Part shown: in pieces, positions 32,044-41,478 of the stretch
How the letters are laid out: every line of letters starts with the position of its first letter
Numbering within the stretch: position 1 is the stretch's first letter
Assembly (NCBI RefSeq): GCF_022374875.2
Contig: NZ_CP092427.2
Location: 1,984,001-2,048,000, forward strand
Length of the DNA: 64,000 bases
Origin: Mycolicibacterium rufum
GTDB taxonomy: Bacteria; Actinomycetota; Actinomycetes; Mycobacteriales; Mycobacteriaceae
Direction: 5' to 3'
The notes under the pieces: model-generated
What the model saw: the letters and a program-made list of their open reading frames with translations, nothing else
The model's database searches: none
What the model was told of the DNA's origin: nothing
Program-made: the position numbers and the translations under genes

Positions 32044-33600
32044 ATGACCTCTCCCCCCGCCACTCCCTCCGACACCACGAGCACCGGCATCGCCACCCCT
32101 CCCCGGGCCACCGAGGTCGAGGTCCACGGCGTCGAACCCATTCCTGACGCCGAGCGGTCCGCAGGGCCGCTGGACCTGTTCCGGCTGATCTTCGGCGGCG
32201 CGAACACGATCGCGACCGTCGTGCTGGGCACCTTCCCCATCATCTTCGGGCTGTCGTTCCGCGACGCGCTGCTCGCGACGCTGGCCGGGTTGCTGCTGGG
32301 CGCAGGCATCCTCGCGCCGATGTCGCTGTTCGGCCCGCGTAACGGCACCAACAACGCCGTGTCCTCGTCGGCGCACCTGGGCGTGCACGGCCGCGTCGTC
32401 GGGTCGTTCCTGTCGCTGCTGACCGCGGTCGCGTTCTTCTCCATCTCCGTGTGGACGTCGGGCGACGTGCTCGTCGGCGGAGCGAACCGGGCCGTCGGGC
32501 TTCCCGACAGCGACATCGCCGTCGGCGTCGCGTACGGGATCTTCGCTCTGCTGGTGCTAGTGGTGTGCATCTACGGCTTTCGATTCATGTTGCTGGTCAA
32601 CAAGATCGCGGTCGTCGCCGCCACGCTGCTGTTCCTCGCGGGCATCTTCGCGTTCGGCGGCACGTTCGATGCCGCTTACCCCGGCACCCTGACCGCCGCG
32701 GACCCCCTCTACCTTCCGTCGTTCGTGGGCGCCGCGCTGATCGTGATGTCGAACCCGGTGAGTTTCGGCGCCTTCCTGGGCGATTGGGCCCGCTACATCC
32801 CCCGCGAGACCCCCTCGTGGAAACCGATGCTCGCGGCGTTTCTCGCCCAGATCGCCACCCTGGTGCCGTTCCTGTTCGGCTTGGTCACCGCGACCGTGGT
32901 CGCCACCACCGCACCGGGGTTCATCGACGACGGCGACTACGTCGGCGGACTGCTCGCCGTCTCCCCGGGCTGGTACTTCGTGCCGGTCTGCCTCATCGCG
33001 CTGATCGGCGGCATGTCGACGGGCACCACCGCGCTCTACGGCACCGGGCTGGATTTCTCCAGCGTTTTCCCGCGCTTCAGCCGGGTACAGGCCACGGTGT
33101 TCATCGGCACGCTGGCGATCGTGTTCATCTTCGTCGGCCGCTTCGCCTTCAATGTGGTGCAGAGCATCTCGACGTTCGCCGTCCTGATCGTCACGTGCAC
33201 GGCACCGTGGATGGTGGTCATGATGCTCGGCTGGTTCACCCGTCGCGGCTGGTACGACTCCGACGCACTGCAGGTGTTCAACCGTCGTCAGCGCGGCGGC
33301 CGCTACTGGTTCGCGCACGGCTGGAACTGGCGGGGGCTGGGCGCCTGGCTGATCGCGGCCGCGCTGTCGATCTGCTTCGTCAACCTCCCCGGCCAGTTCG
33401 TCGGCCCGTTGGGCAACCTGGCGGCCGGCGTCGACCTCAGCATCCCGGTCGGGCTCGGCCTGGCCGCGGTGCTGTATCCCCTTGCGCTGTGGCTCTTTCC
33501 GGAGCCTGCCGACGTGTTCGGTCCCGCAGGTCCCCGCGCGGTGCCGGCCGGCCCCGCCGCCAACACCCCCATCGTCTCGGAGGAAGAAGATGTCGCCTGA
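32044..33600 (+). CDS. NCS1-family permease (purine-cytosine permease type)
   Basis: 518 residues from ATG 32044. After a ~50-residue Thr/Pro-rich cytoplasmic tail there are about twelve membrane helices. [19 protein letters not shown] and [18 protein letters not shown] match NCS1 transporters, which import nucleobases, allantoin or related N-rich compounds. It overlaps the ureohydrolase start by 11 bp. In this context the substrate is probably a guanidino compound or other agmatinase-family substrate. That is inference. Confidence 0.88.
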   Translation: MTSPPATPSDTTSTGIATPPRATEVEVHGVEPIPDAERSAGPLDLFRLIFGGANTIATVVLGTFPIIFGLSFRDALLATLAGLLLGAGILAPMSLFGPRNGTNNAVSSSAHLGVHGRVVGSFLSLLTAVAFFSISVWTSGDVLVGGANRAVGLPDSDIAVGVAYGIFALLVLVVCIYGFRFMLLVNKIAVVAATLLFLAGIFAFGGTFDAAYPGTLTAADPLYLPSFVGAALIVMSNPVSFGAFLGDWARYIPRETPSWKPMLAAFLAQIATLVPFLFGLVTATVVATTAPGFIDDGDYVGGLLAVSPGWYFVPVCLIALIGGMSTGTTALYGTGLDFSSVFPRFSRVQATVFIGTLAIVFIFVGRFAFNVVQSISTFAVLIVTCTAPWMVVMMLGWFTRRGWYDSDALQVFNRRQRGGRYWFAHGWNWRGLGAWLIAAALSICFVNLPGQFVGPLGNLAAGVDLSIPVGLGLAAVLYPLALWLFPEPADVFGPAGPRAVPAGPAANTPIVSEEEDVA

Positions 33601-34540
33601 GAAAGTCGGTCCCGTCGACGCGTCGATCACGCCCCGCTACGCGGGACCCGCGACGTTCGCCCGGTTGCCGCGCCTGGACCAGGTGACGTGCGCCGACGTC
33701 GTGGTCGCCGGGGTCCCGTTCGATTCCGGGGTGTCCTACCGGCCCGGGGCGCGGTTCGGCCCCACCCACGTGCGGGAGGCGTCGCGGCTGCTGCGGCCCT
33801 ACAACCCGGCGATGGACGTGTCGCCGTTCGAACTGGTGCAGGTCGCCGACGCCGGCGACATCGCGGTAAATCCCTTCAACATCGACGAGGCCATCGAAAC
33901 CATCGAGGGCGCCGCCGCCGATCTGACCGCCGAGAACACCAAGCTCGTCACCATCGGCGGCGACCACACGATCGCGCTGCCCCTGCTGCGGGCCGCCGCC
34001 GCCAAGCACGGCCCTGTCGCGCTGGTGCACTTCGACGCGCACCTGGACACCTGGGACACGTACTTCGGCGCGGCGTACACCCATGGCACCCCGTTCCGAC
34101 GGGCGGTGGAGGAGGGCATCGTCGACACCGAGGCGCTGTCGCATGTCGGCACCCGCGGCCCGCTGTACGGCAAGAAGGACCTCGAGGACGACCGCCGCTT
34201 CGGGTTCGGCATCGTCACCTCGTCCGACGTGTACTACCAAGGGGTGCGGGAGGTCGTCGACAAGCTGCGCACCCGGGTGGGGTCCCGGCCGGTGTACGTG
34301 TCGATCGACATCGACGTGCTCGATCCCGCGCACGCGCCGGGAACGGGCACCCCGGAGGCCGGCGGGATGACAAGCCGGGAGCTGCTCGAAATCATCCGCG
34401 GCTTCCGCGGACTCAACCTGGTGGGCGCCGACGTGGTCGAGGTCGCGCCGGCCTACGACCAGGCGGAGATCACCGGGGTGGCCGCCTCACACGTCGCCTA
34501 CGACCTGGTGTCTCTGCTGGCGCTGGGCGCCGAGGGCTGA
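33590..34540 (+). CDS. Agmatinase-type ureohydrolase
   Basis: 316 residues from ATG 33590, with AGGAAG upstream and inside the permease 3' end. The binuclear Mn2+ ligands are all present: His126 (GGDHT), Asp149/His151/Asp153 (FDAHLDTWD), Asp240/Asp242 ([19 protein letters not shown]). The family releases urea from agmatine, guanidinobutyrate or guanidinopropionate, and motifs alone do not separate these. With the NCS1 permease and the Lrp-type regulator it forms a small uptake-and-hydrolysis unit yielding urea plus an amine or amino acid. Confidence 0.93.
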   Translation: MSPEKVGPVDASITPRYAGPATFARLPRLDQVTCADVVVAGVPFDSGVSYRPGARFGPTHVREASRLLRPYNPAMDVSPFELVQVADAGDIAVNPFNIDEAIETIEGAAADLTAENTKLVTIGGDHTIALPLLRAAAAKHGPVALVHFDAHLDTWDTYFGAAYTHGTPFRRAVEEGIVDTEALSHVGTRGPLYGKKDLEDDRRFGFGIVTSSDVYYQGVREVVDKLRTRVGSRPVYVSIDIDVLDPAHAPGTGTPEAGGMTSRELLEIIRGFRGLNLVGADVVEVAPAYDQAEITGVAASHVAYDLVSLLALGAEG

Positions 34541-34550
34541 CCCGATGCGG

Positions 34551-34556
34551 TAGGGT
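34551..34556 (+). promoter_or_regulatory. Probable -10 box TAGGGT for the DEAD-box helicase
   Basis: TAGGGT matches TANNNT directly downstream of the ureohydrolase stop. A start at about 34563 would give a 5' untranslated region of roughly 220 nt. Confidence 0.4.
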
Positions 34557-34785
34557 GGTGACACGTCGGCCGTGTTCTCATGCAGCCGATGCGTCGTGAA
34601 ACGCTCGCCATCGACTGTGGCGCCGGCATCGCAGCCTGGCCGCCCCGCCTGATGGCCCGTGGATCCACACAGCTCGTGTCACGGCGATCGATGGTGCCCA
34701 CCGGCACTCTCGCCACCCTGTGTTGAGGAACCGCGCGTGACACATCGCCGGCCCGATACACCGATGCCCGAAAGGCACTCGACAG
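34557..34785 (+). other. Long candidate 5' leader of the DEAD-box helicase gene
   Basis: The largest gene-free stretch in the window. It contains a small dyad ACACG-TCGGC-CGTGT at 34561-34575 and a possible 48-codon upstream open frame (ATG 34580 to TGA 34726) with no visible ribosome site. A long structured leader is common upstream of cold-induced RNA helicase genes. No known riboswitch motif is recognised. Confidence 0.4.
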
Positions 34786-36090
34786 TTGAACAGCGACAAG
34801 ACCTTCGCCGATCTCGGCGTGTCTCAACCCGTGGTCGACGCGCTCACCGCGCGGGGAATCACCTCCCCCTTTCCCATTCAGCAGGAGACCCTGCCCGATA
34901 CGTTGGCCGGCCGTGATGTGCTCGGCCGCGGCAAGACCGGCAGCGGCAAGACGCTCGCCTTCTCGATCCCCCTGGTGAGCCGGCTCGCCGGGCGCAAGCG
35001 TCGCCCGTCGCACCCGTCGGGTCTGGTGCTGGCGCCGACCCGCGAACTGGCCACCCAGATCTCCGCGGCACTGGCGCCGCTGGCCGCTGTGAACAATCTC
35101 ACCGTCACCACCATTTTCGGTGGTGTCTCACAGCACCGCCAGGTGAAAGCCCTTCAGGCCGGCGCCGACATCGTCGTCGCCTGCCCAGGCCGGCTCGAGG
35201 ACCTGATGAAGCAGAAGCTGGTCAGCCTGGACAGCGTCGCCGTCACCGTCATCGACGAGGCCGACCACATGGCCGATCTGGGCTTCCTGCCCGGCGTCAC
35301 CCGCATCCTGGCCGTCACCCCGGCCGACGGGCAGCGGCTGCTGTTCTCCGCGACGCTCGACAACGGCGTCGACAAGCTGGTGAAGCGCTTCCTGCGCAAC
35401 GAGGTGCTGCACTCGGTGGACAGCCCGGAGTCGCACGTTCCTGCGATGACCCACCACGTGTTCCACGTCGCGGGCCCGCAGGACAAGAAGGACCTGGTGC
35501 ACCGGCTCGCTTCGGGCACCGGCCGCCGAATCCTGTTCATGCGCACCAAGCATCACGCCCGCAAGATGGCCAAGCAGCTCACCGACGCCGGTATCCCGTC
35601 GGTCGACTTGCACGGCAACCTCTCTCAGCCCGCCCGCGACCGGAACCTGGCCGCGTTCAGCTCCGGTGAGGTCCGTGTGCTGGTCGCCACGGACATCGCC
35701 GCGCGCGGGGTGCACGTCGACGACATCGAGCTCGTCGTGCACATCGACCCGCCGGCCGAGCACAAGGCGTACCTGCACCGGTCCGGGCGCACCGCCCGCG
35801 CCGGCAGTGCCGGTGACGTGGTGACCGTCGTGCTGCCCGAACAGCGCAGGGAGACACAGGCTCTGCTGCGTCGCGCCGGAATCCACGTGGCGCCGCAGCA
35901 GGTGACCGCCGAGTCCGCCGCGGTGCAGCAGGTGGCGGGCGAGGTGGCCGAGTACCGCGCGCCCGCGCCGCGACCGGTGGCCGCCGCGCCGCGCAGCACG
36001 GCGCCGTCCGCGCCGCGCCGCTCGTCGGGTTCCTCGCGGCGTCGTTCGCGGCGCCCGGCCAGTGCCGGAGGACGGTCGCACCAGCGCTAG
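34786..36090 (+). CDS. DEAD-box ATP-dependent RNA helicase
   Basis: 434 residues from TTG 34786, the only start that keeps the conserved FADLGVSQPVVDAL Q-motif region; AAAGG lies 10 nt upstream. Motif I GKTGSGKT, PTRELA, DEAD (VIDEADHM), SAT, LVATDIAARGVHV and HRSGRTARAG are all intact. The basic Ser/Arg-rich tail (RRRSRRP) fits RNA binding, as in RhlE-type helicases acting in ribosome assembly or RNA decay. The long leader and rare start codon suggest post-transcriptional control. It ends by CTAG overlap with the opposing DUF6766 gene. Confidence 0.93.
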   Translation: MNSDKTFADLGVSQPVVDALTARGITSPFPIQQETLPDTLAGRDVLGRGKTGSGKTLAFSIPLVSRLAGRKRRPSHPSGLVLAPTRELATQISAALAPLAAVNNLTVTTIFGGVSQHRQVKALQAGADIVVACPGRLEDLMKQKLVSLDSVAVTVIDEADHMADLGFLPGVTRILAVTPADGQRLLFSATLDNGVDKLVKRFLRNEVLHSVDSPESHVPAMTHHVFHVAGPQDKKDLVHRLASGTGRRILFMRTKHHARKMAKQLTDAGIPSVDLHGNLSQPARDRNLAAFSSGEVRVLVATDIAARGVHVDDIELVVHIDPPAEHKAYLHRSGRTARAGSAGDVVTVVLPEQRRETQALLRRAGIHVAPQQVTAESAAVQQVAGEVAEYRAPAPRPVAAAPRSTAPSAPRRSSGSSRRRSRRPASAGGRSHQR

Positions 36091-36764
36091 GCGCTGGTCT
36101 CGTGGTGCGGGTCGGCCACCGGTTTGGATTCCGGTGACCCCCGCTGCCGCAGGAAGATCGACAGCCCGACGATGGCGGCGACGGCGACGAACTCGCTCTG
36201 CCAGTTCTGCATCGACTCGAACCAGAACTGCGATGTCGTGACGTAGCGCCATCCCGAGATCGCCGCCTCGCCGTGCTCGCGTCCCTGGTCGTTGTACGCG
36301 GCGACGCCGCCGACCGCGTGCAGCGCCCACGAGGCGAAGAACAGCACGAAGAACGCGATCGCCAGAGAGTATTCGTAGACGGTCAGTGCGGCGCCGCCGT
36401 GGCGCACCGGCCACGGCGTCTTCGGCGTGATCGGCACGGTGTGCGGGTCGCGGTCCTGCGGCGCGTCGGCGTCGATCGGCTTGGACTCCGAGGATCCGCG
36501 CTGGAACAGGAACGCCGTGAGCACGATGTACATGCCCATCTGCAGGAATTCAGACTCCCAGTTCTCGAACGTGGCCTCGACGAAATCCCCGGTGCGCAGG
36601 TAGCCGACCACCGACACGGTGTCGGCGGAACCGTGGTCGCGCTGTTCGGCGTTGTGGGCGGCGGTGCCCGAAACGACCATGCCGGCGAAGAACACCGCGA
36701 ACAAGCCGAGGCAGGCCAGCAGCAACCCGTTGTCGCGGACCCAGCGCCGTCGTGTGCGCGTCAC
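36087..36764 (-). CDS. DUF6766-type membrane protein with internal duplication
   Basis: 225 residues from GTG 36764; the longer open frame would run into the divergent oxidoreductase. Four membrane helices are arranged as two similar halves. Each ends with the same block: ENWESEFLQ...FQRGSSESKP in the first and QNWQSEFVA...RQRGSPESKP in the second. The family is conserved in actinobacteria and of unknown function. The stop overlaps the DEAD-box gene (CTAG). Confidence 0.78.
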   Translation of the reverse strand: MTRTRRRWVRDNGLLLACLGLFAVFFAGMVVSGTAAHNAEQRDHGSADTVSVVGYLRTGDFVEATFENWESEFLQMGMYIVLTAFLFQRGSSESKPIDADAPQDRDPHTVPITPKTPWPVRHGGAALTVYEYSLAIAFFVLFFASWALHAVGGVAAYNDQGREHGEAAISGWRYVTTSQFWFESMQNWQSEFVAVAAIVGLSIFLRQRGSPESKPVADPHHETSA

Positions 36765-36816
36765 GCGTCCAGTATCGCCCCGGTGTGGCGATCGGAGCAG
36801 TGGGTATGTGAGCGGG

Positions 36817-37971
36817 ATGGAAGATCCAGGCCTGATCGTCATCGGCACCGGACCCGCGGGTGTCGGTGCCGCCGACGCCTACCGTGCCCGCCGATCCGGC
36901 GTTCCCGTGCGCATCATCAGCGCCGACAACAGCCACCCGTACTTTCGCCCGCCGCTGAGCAAGGACTACCTGCGCGGCGAGACCGACGACGTCGACCTGC
37001 ACCCGCAGGAGTGGTTCCGCGAGCGTGACATCGAGGTGGTGCTGACCGCTCCGGTGCACCATGTCGACGCCGACGAGCGGACCGTGACCGCGGGCGGGCA
37101 GCAATACCGCTACAGCACGCTCGTGCTGGCCACCGGCGCCAGCCCGACCCCGCTGCCGGTGCCCGGAGGCGAACGCGCCCTGCTGCTGCGCTCGCTCGAG
37201 GACGCCCGCACGCTGCGCGACGCGGCCCGCTCTGCGCGCACGGCGGTGGTGATCGGCGCGGGGTTCATCGGCTGTGAGGCCGCGGCATCGCTTGCTCTGC
37301 AGGGTGTTTCGGTGACACTGGTGGCTCCCGACGAGGTGCCGCAGCAGAAGCGGCTCGGCGAGGAGGCGGGGCGTCGGCTCCGGCAACTGGTCGAGAAGAC
37401 CGGAGCGCGCTACCTGGGCGGCGCGAAGGTGACGTCCGTCGACGCCGAATCGGTGCACCTGGACAACGGCGACACGCTGCCGGCGGACCTGGTGCTGGCC
37501 GCGACGGGGGTGCAGCCCAACAGCGCGGTGGCCGAGTCGCTCGGACTGGAGATGGAGAACTCGCGCGTGGTGGTGAACGCGGACATGAGCACCACGGTCG
37601 ACGGGGTGTACGCCGCCGGCGACGTCGCGTTCGCGTTCAACACCGGCGCCGGGCGTCGGCTGGCCGTCGAGCACTGGCAGGACGCCGAGGATCAGGGCGG
37701 GGTCGCCGGCGCCGCCGCAGCCGGTGAGACCGCGGAATGGTCTGGCGTGCCGGGCTTCTGGACGTCGATCGGTGACGCCGACGTCAAGTACCACGCCTGG
37801 GGTGACGGCTACGAGCGCAGTCGGCTCGTCGAGCACGAGGACGGATTCACCGTGTGGTACTCGACGGGCGGCGCGACCGTGGCGGTGCTGACGTACAACG
37901 CCGACGACGACTACGACCGCGGCGAAGAGCTGATCACCGCCGGCGAACCGCCGCCGGTGGACATGGGCTAG
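36817..37971 (+). CDS. FAD/NAD(P)-dependent oxidoreductase (ferredoxin/rubredoxin reductase-like)
   Basis: 384 residues from ATG 36817. It has two Rossmann motifs, VIGTGPAGVGAAD near the N-terminus for FAD and VVIGAGFIGCEAA around residue 145 for NAD(P)H, plus the FAD-closing motif VYAAGDVAFAFN. A reductase-type C-terminal domain follows. There is no redox-active CxxC, so it is not a thioredoxin reductase. It probably passes electrons to a ferredoxin, rubredoxin or P450 partner, none of which is adjacent. Confidence 0.88.
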   Translation: MEDPGLIVIGTGPAGVGAADAYRARRSGVPVRIISADNSHPYFRPPLSKDYLRGETDDVDLHPQEWFRERDIEVVLTAPVHHVDADERTVTAGGQQYRYSTLVLATGASPTPLPVPGGERALLLRSLEDARTLRDAARSARTAVVIGAGFIGCEAAASLALQGVSVTLVAPDEVPQQKRLGEEAGRRLRQLVEKTGARYLGGAKVTSVDAESVHLDNGDTLPADLVLAATGVQPNSAVAESLGLEMENSRVVVNADMSTTVDGVYAAGDVAFAFNTGAGRRLAVEHWQDAEDQGGVAGAAAAGETAEWSGVPGFWTSIGDADVKYHAWGDGYERSRLVEHEDGFTVWYSTGGATVAVLTYNADDDYDRGEELITAGEPPPVDMG

Positions 37972-37974
37972 CGC

Positions 37975-38514
37975 TCAGTCCTTGGCGTGTTCGGCGCGGA
38001 ACGACACGGCCACCTCGTCGGCCACCTTCATCGCTCCCATCATCAGCGAGTACGGCTTGACCCCGAACTCGGCGTGGCTGACCGACGCGTCGCACGTCAT
38101 CAGCCAGGTCTGTCCGAGGTCTTCGACGTGCAGGTCCACCGACCGCGGCCGAGACCGGCCGTGGATCTCGAGCGTGCCCGCCAGCCGGTAGCCTCCGTCG
38201 ACCGCGCTGACGTCCTCGGTCGAGAACCGGATGTGGGGATAGCGCTTGACGTCAAGGCTTTTCAGGGCGTTGGAGCGGGCCAGCCCCTTCTCCACACCGG
38301 TCAGACCCTTGACCCCACCGTCGCCCCGCAGCACCTCGAGGGAGTCGACGTCGACGGTCAGCTCGACCGCCGACGGTGCGTCGCCCGACCAGTTCACCGT
38401 GGCCCGCCACGCCGTCATCGCGATCGTCAGCCGGTGCCCCATCGCGGACGCGGGTCCGGTGACGCCGGTCGTCAGCAGCAGTTCGCCGTGCGAAGGGTCC
38501 AGGGTCCACGCCAT
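37975..38514 (-). CDS. YceI-family protein
   Basis: 179 residues with no signal peptide. MAWTLDPSHGELLL, LTVDVDSLEVLRGDGGVKGL and RYPHIRFSTEDV fit the YceI lipocalin-like barrel that binds polyprenoid or amide lipids. It reads in the same direction as the flavoprotein gene upstream, but its own -10 box in the 18-bp gap suggests an independent leaderless transcript. Confidence 0.88.
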   Translation of the reverse strand: MAWTLDPSHGELLLTTGVTGPASAMGHRLTIAMTAWRATVNWSGDAPSAVELTVDVDSLEVLRGDGGVKGLTGVEKGLARSNALKSLDVKRYPHIRFSTEDVSAVDGGYRLAGTLEIHGRSRPRSVDLHVEDLGQTWLMTCDASVSHAEFGVKPYSLMMGAMKVADEVAVSFRAEHAKD

Positions 38515-38520
38515 CGCACG

Positions 38521-38526
38521 AATGTA
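38521..38526 (-). promoter_or_regulatory. -10 box TACATT for a leaderless yceI-type transcript
   Basis: On the minus strand TACATT ends 6 nt before ATG 38514. It lies in the 18-bp gap after the upstream flavoprotein gene. Confidence 0.45.
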
Positions 38527-38532
38527 GCGGGG

Positions 38533-39465
38533 TCAGTCCACCGGCGGGTAGGGCAGTCCGAACTCGTCGGCCAGCAGGCTCTGCACGATGATCATCGCCG
38601 CCTGGGAGCCCGACGCGATCGCCCCGGCGATGTGCGGCTGCTGAGTGCACACGTCGCCCGCGGCGAACACGCCGTGCGCGCTGGTGCGATGGATGGTGTC
38701 GACGGTGAGCGGCTCGGTGCCCAGCGGCCCGGGAGTGCAGGTCGCCCCGAGCTCCGCGGCCAGCGAGGACCGTTGCCGCACCGGAGCTTCCACCAGCAGA
38801 CCCTGCCGCGCCAACCGTGTTCCGTCGGCGAACGCGATCTCGCTCAACGCGCCGTCGGCGCCGATCAGTTCGACCACCCGGCGGTCGTCGACCTCGATAC
38901 CCGCGGACTGCAGCACCCGACGGTCGTCGAGGCTGAGCTCCGAGCGCCCGTCGGTCAGCAGGATCACGTCGTCGGTCCACCCGCGCAGCATCAGCGCCAT
39001 GTGGACACCCTGGGTGCCCGCGGCCAGCGCGGCGAGACGTCTGTCGCGCATCTCCCAGCCGTGACAGAACGGGCACTGGAACACCGACCGGCCCCAGAGT
39101 TCCCCGAGCCCGGGCAGCGGCGGCGGGCAATAGACCATGCCCGAGGCCAGCAGCACCCGCTTGGCGGAGATCGTCGTGCCGTCAGCGAGGTCGAGCAGGT
39201 AGCCGTTGTCGACCGCGCGGCCCCGCGTCACCTCGCCACGTCGATAGGTGACGCTGGGATAGGCGTCCAATTCAGCCCGTCCGGTCGCGTACAGGGTGTC
39301 CGGTGGCCGCTGGTCGAAACCGAGAAGCCCGCCGATCGCGGGAGCGGCCCGGTTGCTCGGATCGTCGGCGTCGACCACGACGATCTTGCGCCGGGCCCGC
39401 CCCAGCACCAGCGCCCCGCTCAGTCCCGCGGCGCCACCGCCGATGACCGCACATTCCCATTCCAC
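38533..39465 (-). CDS. Thioredoxin reductase-like FAD/NAD(P) oxidoreductase
   Basis: 310 residues. It has the FAD motif VIGGGAAGLSGALVLGRA, the CPFCHGWE motif at about residue 130, and C-terminal GVFAAGDVCTQQPHIAGAI. The family resembles thioredoxin reductases in size and layout, but the CPFCHGWE Cys pair differs from the usual CATCDG. Members often act on small disulfides or as flavin oxidases of natural products. Redox partner unknown. Confidence 0.85.
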   Translation of the reverse strand: MEWECAVIGGGAAGLSGALVLGRARRKIVVVDADDPSNRAAPAIGGLLGFDQRPPDTLYATGRAELDAYPSVTYRRGEVTRGRAVDNGYLLDLADGTTISAKRVLLASGMVYCPPPLPGLGELWGRSVFQCPFCHGWEMRDRRLAALAAGTQGVHMALMLRGWTDDVILLTDGRSELSLDDRRVLQSAGIEVDDRRVVELIGADGALSEIAFADGTRLARQGLLVEAPVRQRSSLAAELGATCTPGPLGTEPLTVDTIHRTSAHGVFAAGDVCTQQPHIAGAIASGSQAAMIIVQSLLADEFGLPYPPVD

Positions 39466-39493
39466 GGGCCCCTGATTCCCCGTCTGGGCCCGA

Positions 39494-40462
39494 TTACGCC
39501 TGCGCCGGGGAGCGTTTCAGCCGGCGTGACGCGACGACGAGCACGACCGTGGACGCGACGAGCCACACCGCGAGCACCAGGTAAGGGCCCGGCCGCTGGT
39601 AGTCGGGGAAGTAGGTCGCGGAGTGGATCGCCGAGACGGCTGCACCGCTGGGCAGTGCGTGGTTGAGGACGGAGAACGGTTGGGGCAGCAGCGTCGCCGA
39701 CACCGCGCCGCCCGAGGAGGTGTTGCCGAGCAGGATGAACACCAGCCACGTCGGGATGATCGCCCAGCGGTGGATCATCACGAGCATCGCCGAGTTGAAC
39801 ATCGCGGCGACGCCGATCTGCGCCGACACCAGCGCCCACAGCACGGGGAACGGGGTGCTCAGCGCGCCGAGCACCAGGCCGGCGACCGCCGCCAGCGTCG
39901 CCCCGCCGACGACCGCCAGCACGGCCAGGCAGCCCAGCCAGCGACCCAGCGTGAGCGTCTTGACGTTGGCGCGCAGCTGGAACATGGTGACGAAGCCGAG
40001 GATCGTCGCCGCGATGATCAGGTAGAACGTCGCCAGCCCGGCCGGGTCCGCGGCGGGCAGTGGGTTCAGGTCGACGATCTCGAGGGCGGGCGGGCCGCCG
40101 GCCTGCTCGATCTGGGTGAGCACGCGCGCCGACGACGGATCGCTGGCACTGGAGATCAGCAGCTGCGGGGGTATCGCGGTGGTGTCGATGACCGCGGTGA
40201 TCTCCTGCCGGTCCACGGCCTGGACGGCCGCGTCGCGGGTGGGGTACCGGTGCGGCTCGAACTCCTGCGAGCGCTGCTGCAGTTCGGCGAGCAACTGCGA
40301 GGAGGCGTCGCCGACGATGCCGACGGGCAGGTGGCGCGGCACGGGTCTGCCGAGCGCGATGGTGTAGGCGGCGACGAACGACGCGCCGAGCACCAGCGCG
40401 ATGCCGAGCACGGCGGCGACCTTGCGCAGCTCCAGCGGGATCGCGCGCAGCCCTGCACTCAC
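39494..40462 (-). CDS. Membrane protein resembling ABC-2/YhgE-Pip-type permeases, last gene of the fdh operon
   Basis: 322 residues from GTG 40462, overlapping the NrfD-like gene stop by GTGA. One N-terminal helix (residues ~15-38) is followed by a ~120-residue extracytoplasmic domain and then five or six helices, a layout shared with ABC-2 permeases and YhgE/Pip proteins. No ATPase gene is nearby. Coupling to the formate dehydrogenase operon is clear from the overlap, but why a permease-like protein is there is not. It could assist assembly or be a passenger. Confidence 0.65.
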   Translation of the reverse strand: MSAGLRAIPLELRKVAAVLGIALVLGASFVAAYTIALGRPVPRHLPVGIVGDASSQLLAELQQRSQEFEPHRYPTRDAAVQAVDRQEITAVIDTTAIPPQLLISSASDPSSARVLTQIEQAGGPPALEIVDLNPLPAADPAGLATFYLIIAATILGFVTMFQLRANVKTLTLGRWLGCLAVLAVVGGATLAAVAGLVLGALSTPFPVLWALVSAQIGVAAMFNSAMLVMIHRWAIIPTWLVFILLGNTSSGGAVSATLLPQPFSVLNHALPSGAAVSAIHSATYFPDYQRPGPYLVLAVWLVASTVVLVVASRRLKRSPAQA

Positions 40463-41478
40463 ACGGGCGCCGCGGTGTTCTGTCGCGCTGCGAGCCGCTC
40501 CCGTTGGGGCACCACAACGTATTTGGGGTCCTTCGTCGAGGCGACGCCCGCCTCGAACACGCCGAAGCGCTGCAGTGCGCTGCCGGCGAGCAGCGCCGCA
40601 CCCGACGCCGCGACGGCCCACCGCCGGTCGCCCGACACCACCGCGCCGACGGCGCCGCCGACGGTCAGGATCTCCGACCATCGGCGCAGGGTGTGCGGCC
40701 GGCCGGTGGTGTACGCCTCCCCCGCCAGCCCGAGCCGCTGCTCCATGGTCCGCGACGCCGCGACTTCCAGCGCCGCACCGGCGACCGCCATCCGGCGCGC
40801 CGGACCGCTCTGCGACACCGGCGCGGCCAGCATGCCCAGCCCGGCGCCGCTGGCCGCCGCCGACCCGGTGAACACGAACGGTAGATACGGGTGCGCCTCG
40901 TGCCACGCGGGAACGGCCGTCTGCGACAACAACACCGCGGTGTAGGAGGCGACGCCCGGCGCCACGGCGGCGGCCTCCAGCCCGGCCGGCCGCGCCGCCC
41001 AGGTGAGCAGCCGGCCCAGCCGGGTGCGCCGCAGCCGGCGCGGCATCAGTTCGGCGAGCGCGGCCACCCCGGCGCCGGGGCCGTAGCCGCCGAGGATCCA
41101 GGTCCCCATGCTCATCGGGGAACTCGGCTTGGCCACCCGCAACATGTGGTGGAACCGCTCGGGCCGGCCGAGGTCGCCGATCAGGAAGTACATGCTGGCC
41201 AGCAGGCTCGCGAGCGCACCGAGACGCGACACCCGGCGCAGTTCGGTCCGGCCGGTCAGGTCGGCGCCGGCGGCCAGCATCGCCGACCCGGCCGACAGCC
41301 CACCGGAGAACAGGTAGGCCGCGATCATCCAGTTCCACACCGGCGTCTTCAGGATCTGCCTGCCGTAGTAGGAGCGGAATTCGGCCGGGGGCACCGCCAT
41401 GTCCTCGCGCCCGCCGCGACGGTGCCGGGTCTGGGCGTTGCGATCGGACGCGTCGGTGTCGCTGAGCTTTTCGCGCAT
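40459..41478 (-). CDS. NrfD-like membrane subunit of formate dehydrogenase
   Basis: 339 residues from ATG 41478 (ATGA overlap with the fdhB stop). About eight membrane helices in the NrfD/PsrC pattern, with KTPVWNWMIAAYLFSGGLSAGSAML near the start (WNWMIAAYLFSGGLSAG being the diagnostic part). It should anchor the FdhAB unit and pass electrons to menaquinone, in place of the cytochrome b subunit of E. coli FdnI. It lacks obvious haem ligands, as expected for NrfD. Confidence 0.88.
   Translation of the reverse strand: MREKLSDTDASDRNAQTRHRRGGREDMAVPPAEFRSYYGRQILKTPVWNWMIAAYLFSGGLSAGSAMLAAGADLTGRTELRRVSRLGALASLLASMYFLIGDLGRPERFHHMLRVAKPSSPMSMGTWILGGYGPGAGVAALAELMPRRLRRTRLGRLLTWAARPAGLEAAAVAPGVASYTAVLLSQTAVPAWHEAHPYLPFVFTGSAAASGAGLGMLAAPVSQSGPARRMAVAGAALEVAASRTMEQRLGLAGEAYTTGRPHTLRRWSEILTVGGAVGAVVSGDRRWAVAASGAALLAGSALQRFGVFEAGVASTKDPKYVVVPQRERLAARQNTAAPV

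Noticed and set aside
34580..34726. 48-codon upstream open frame as a real gene
   Set aside because: No ribosome site or recognisable peptide; kept only as a possible leader element.
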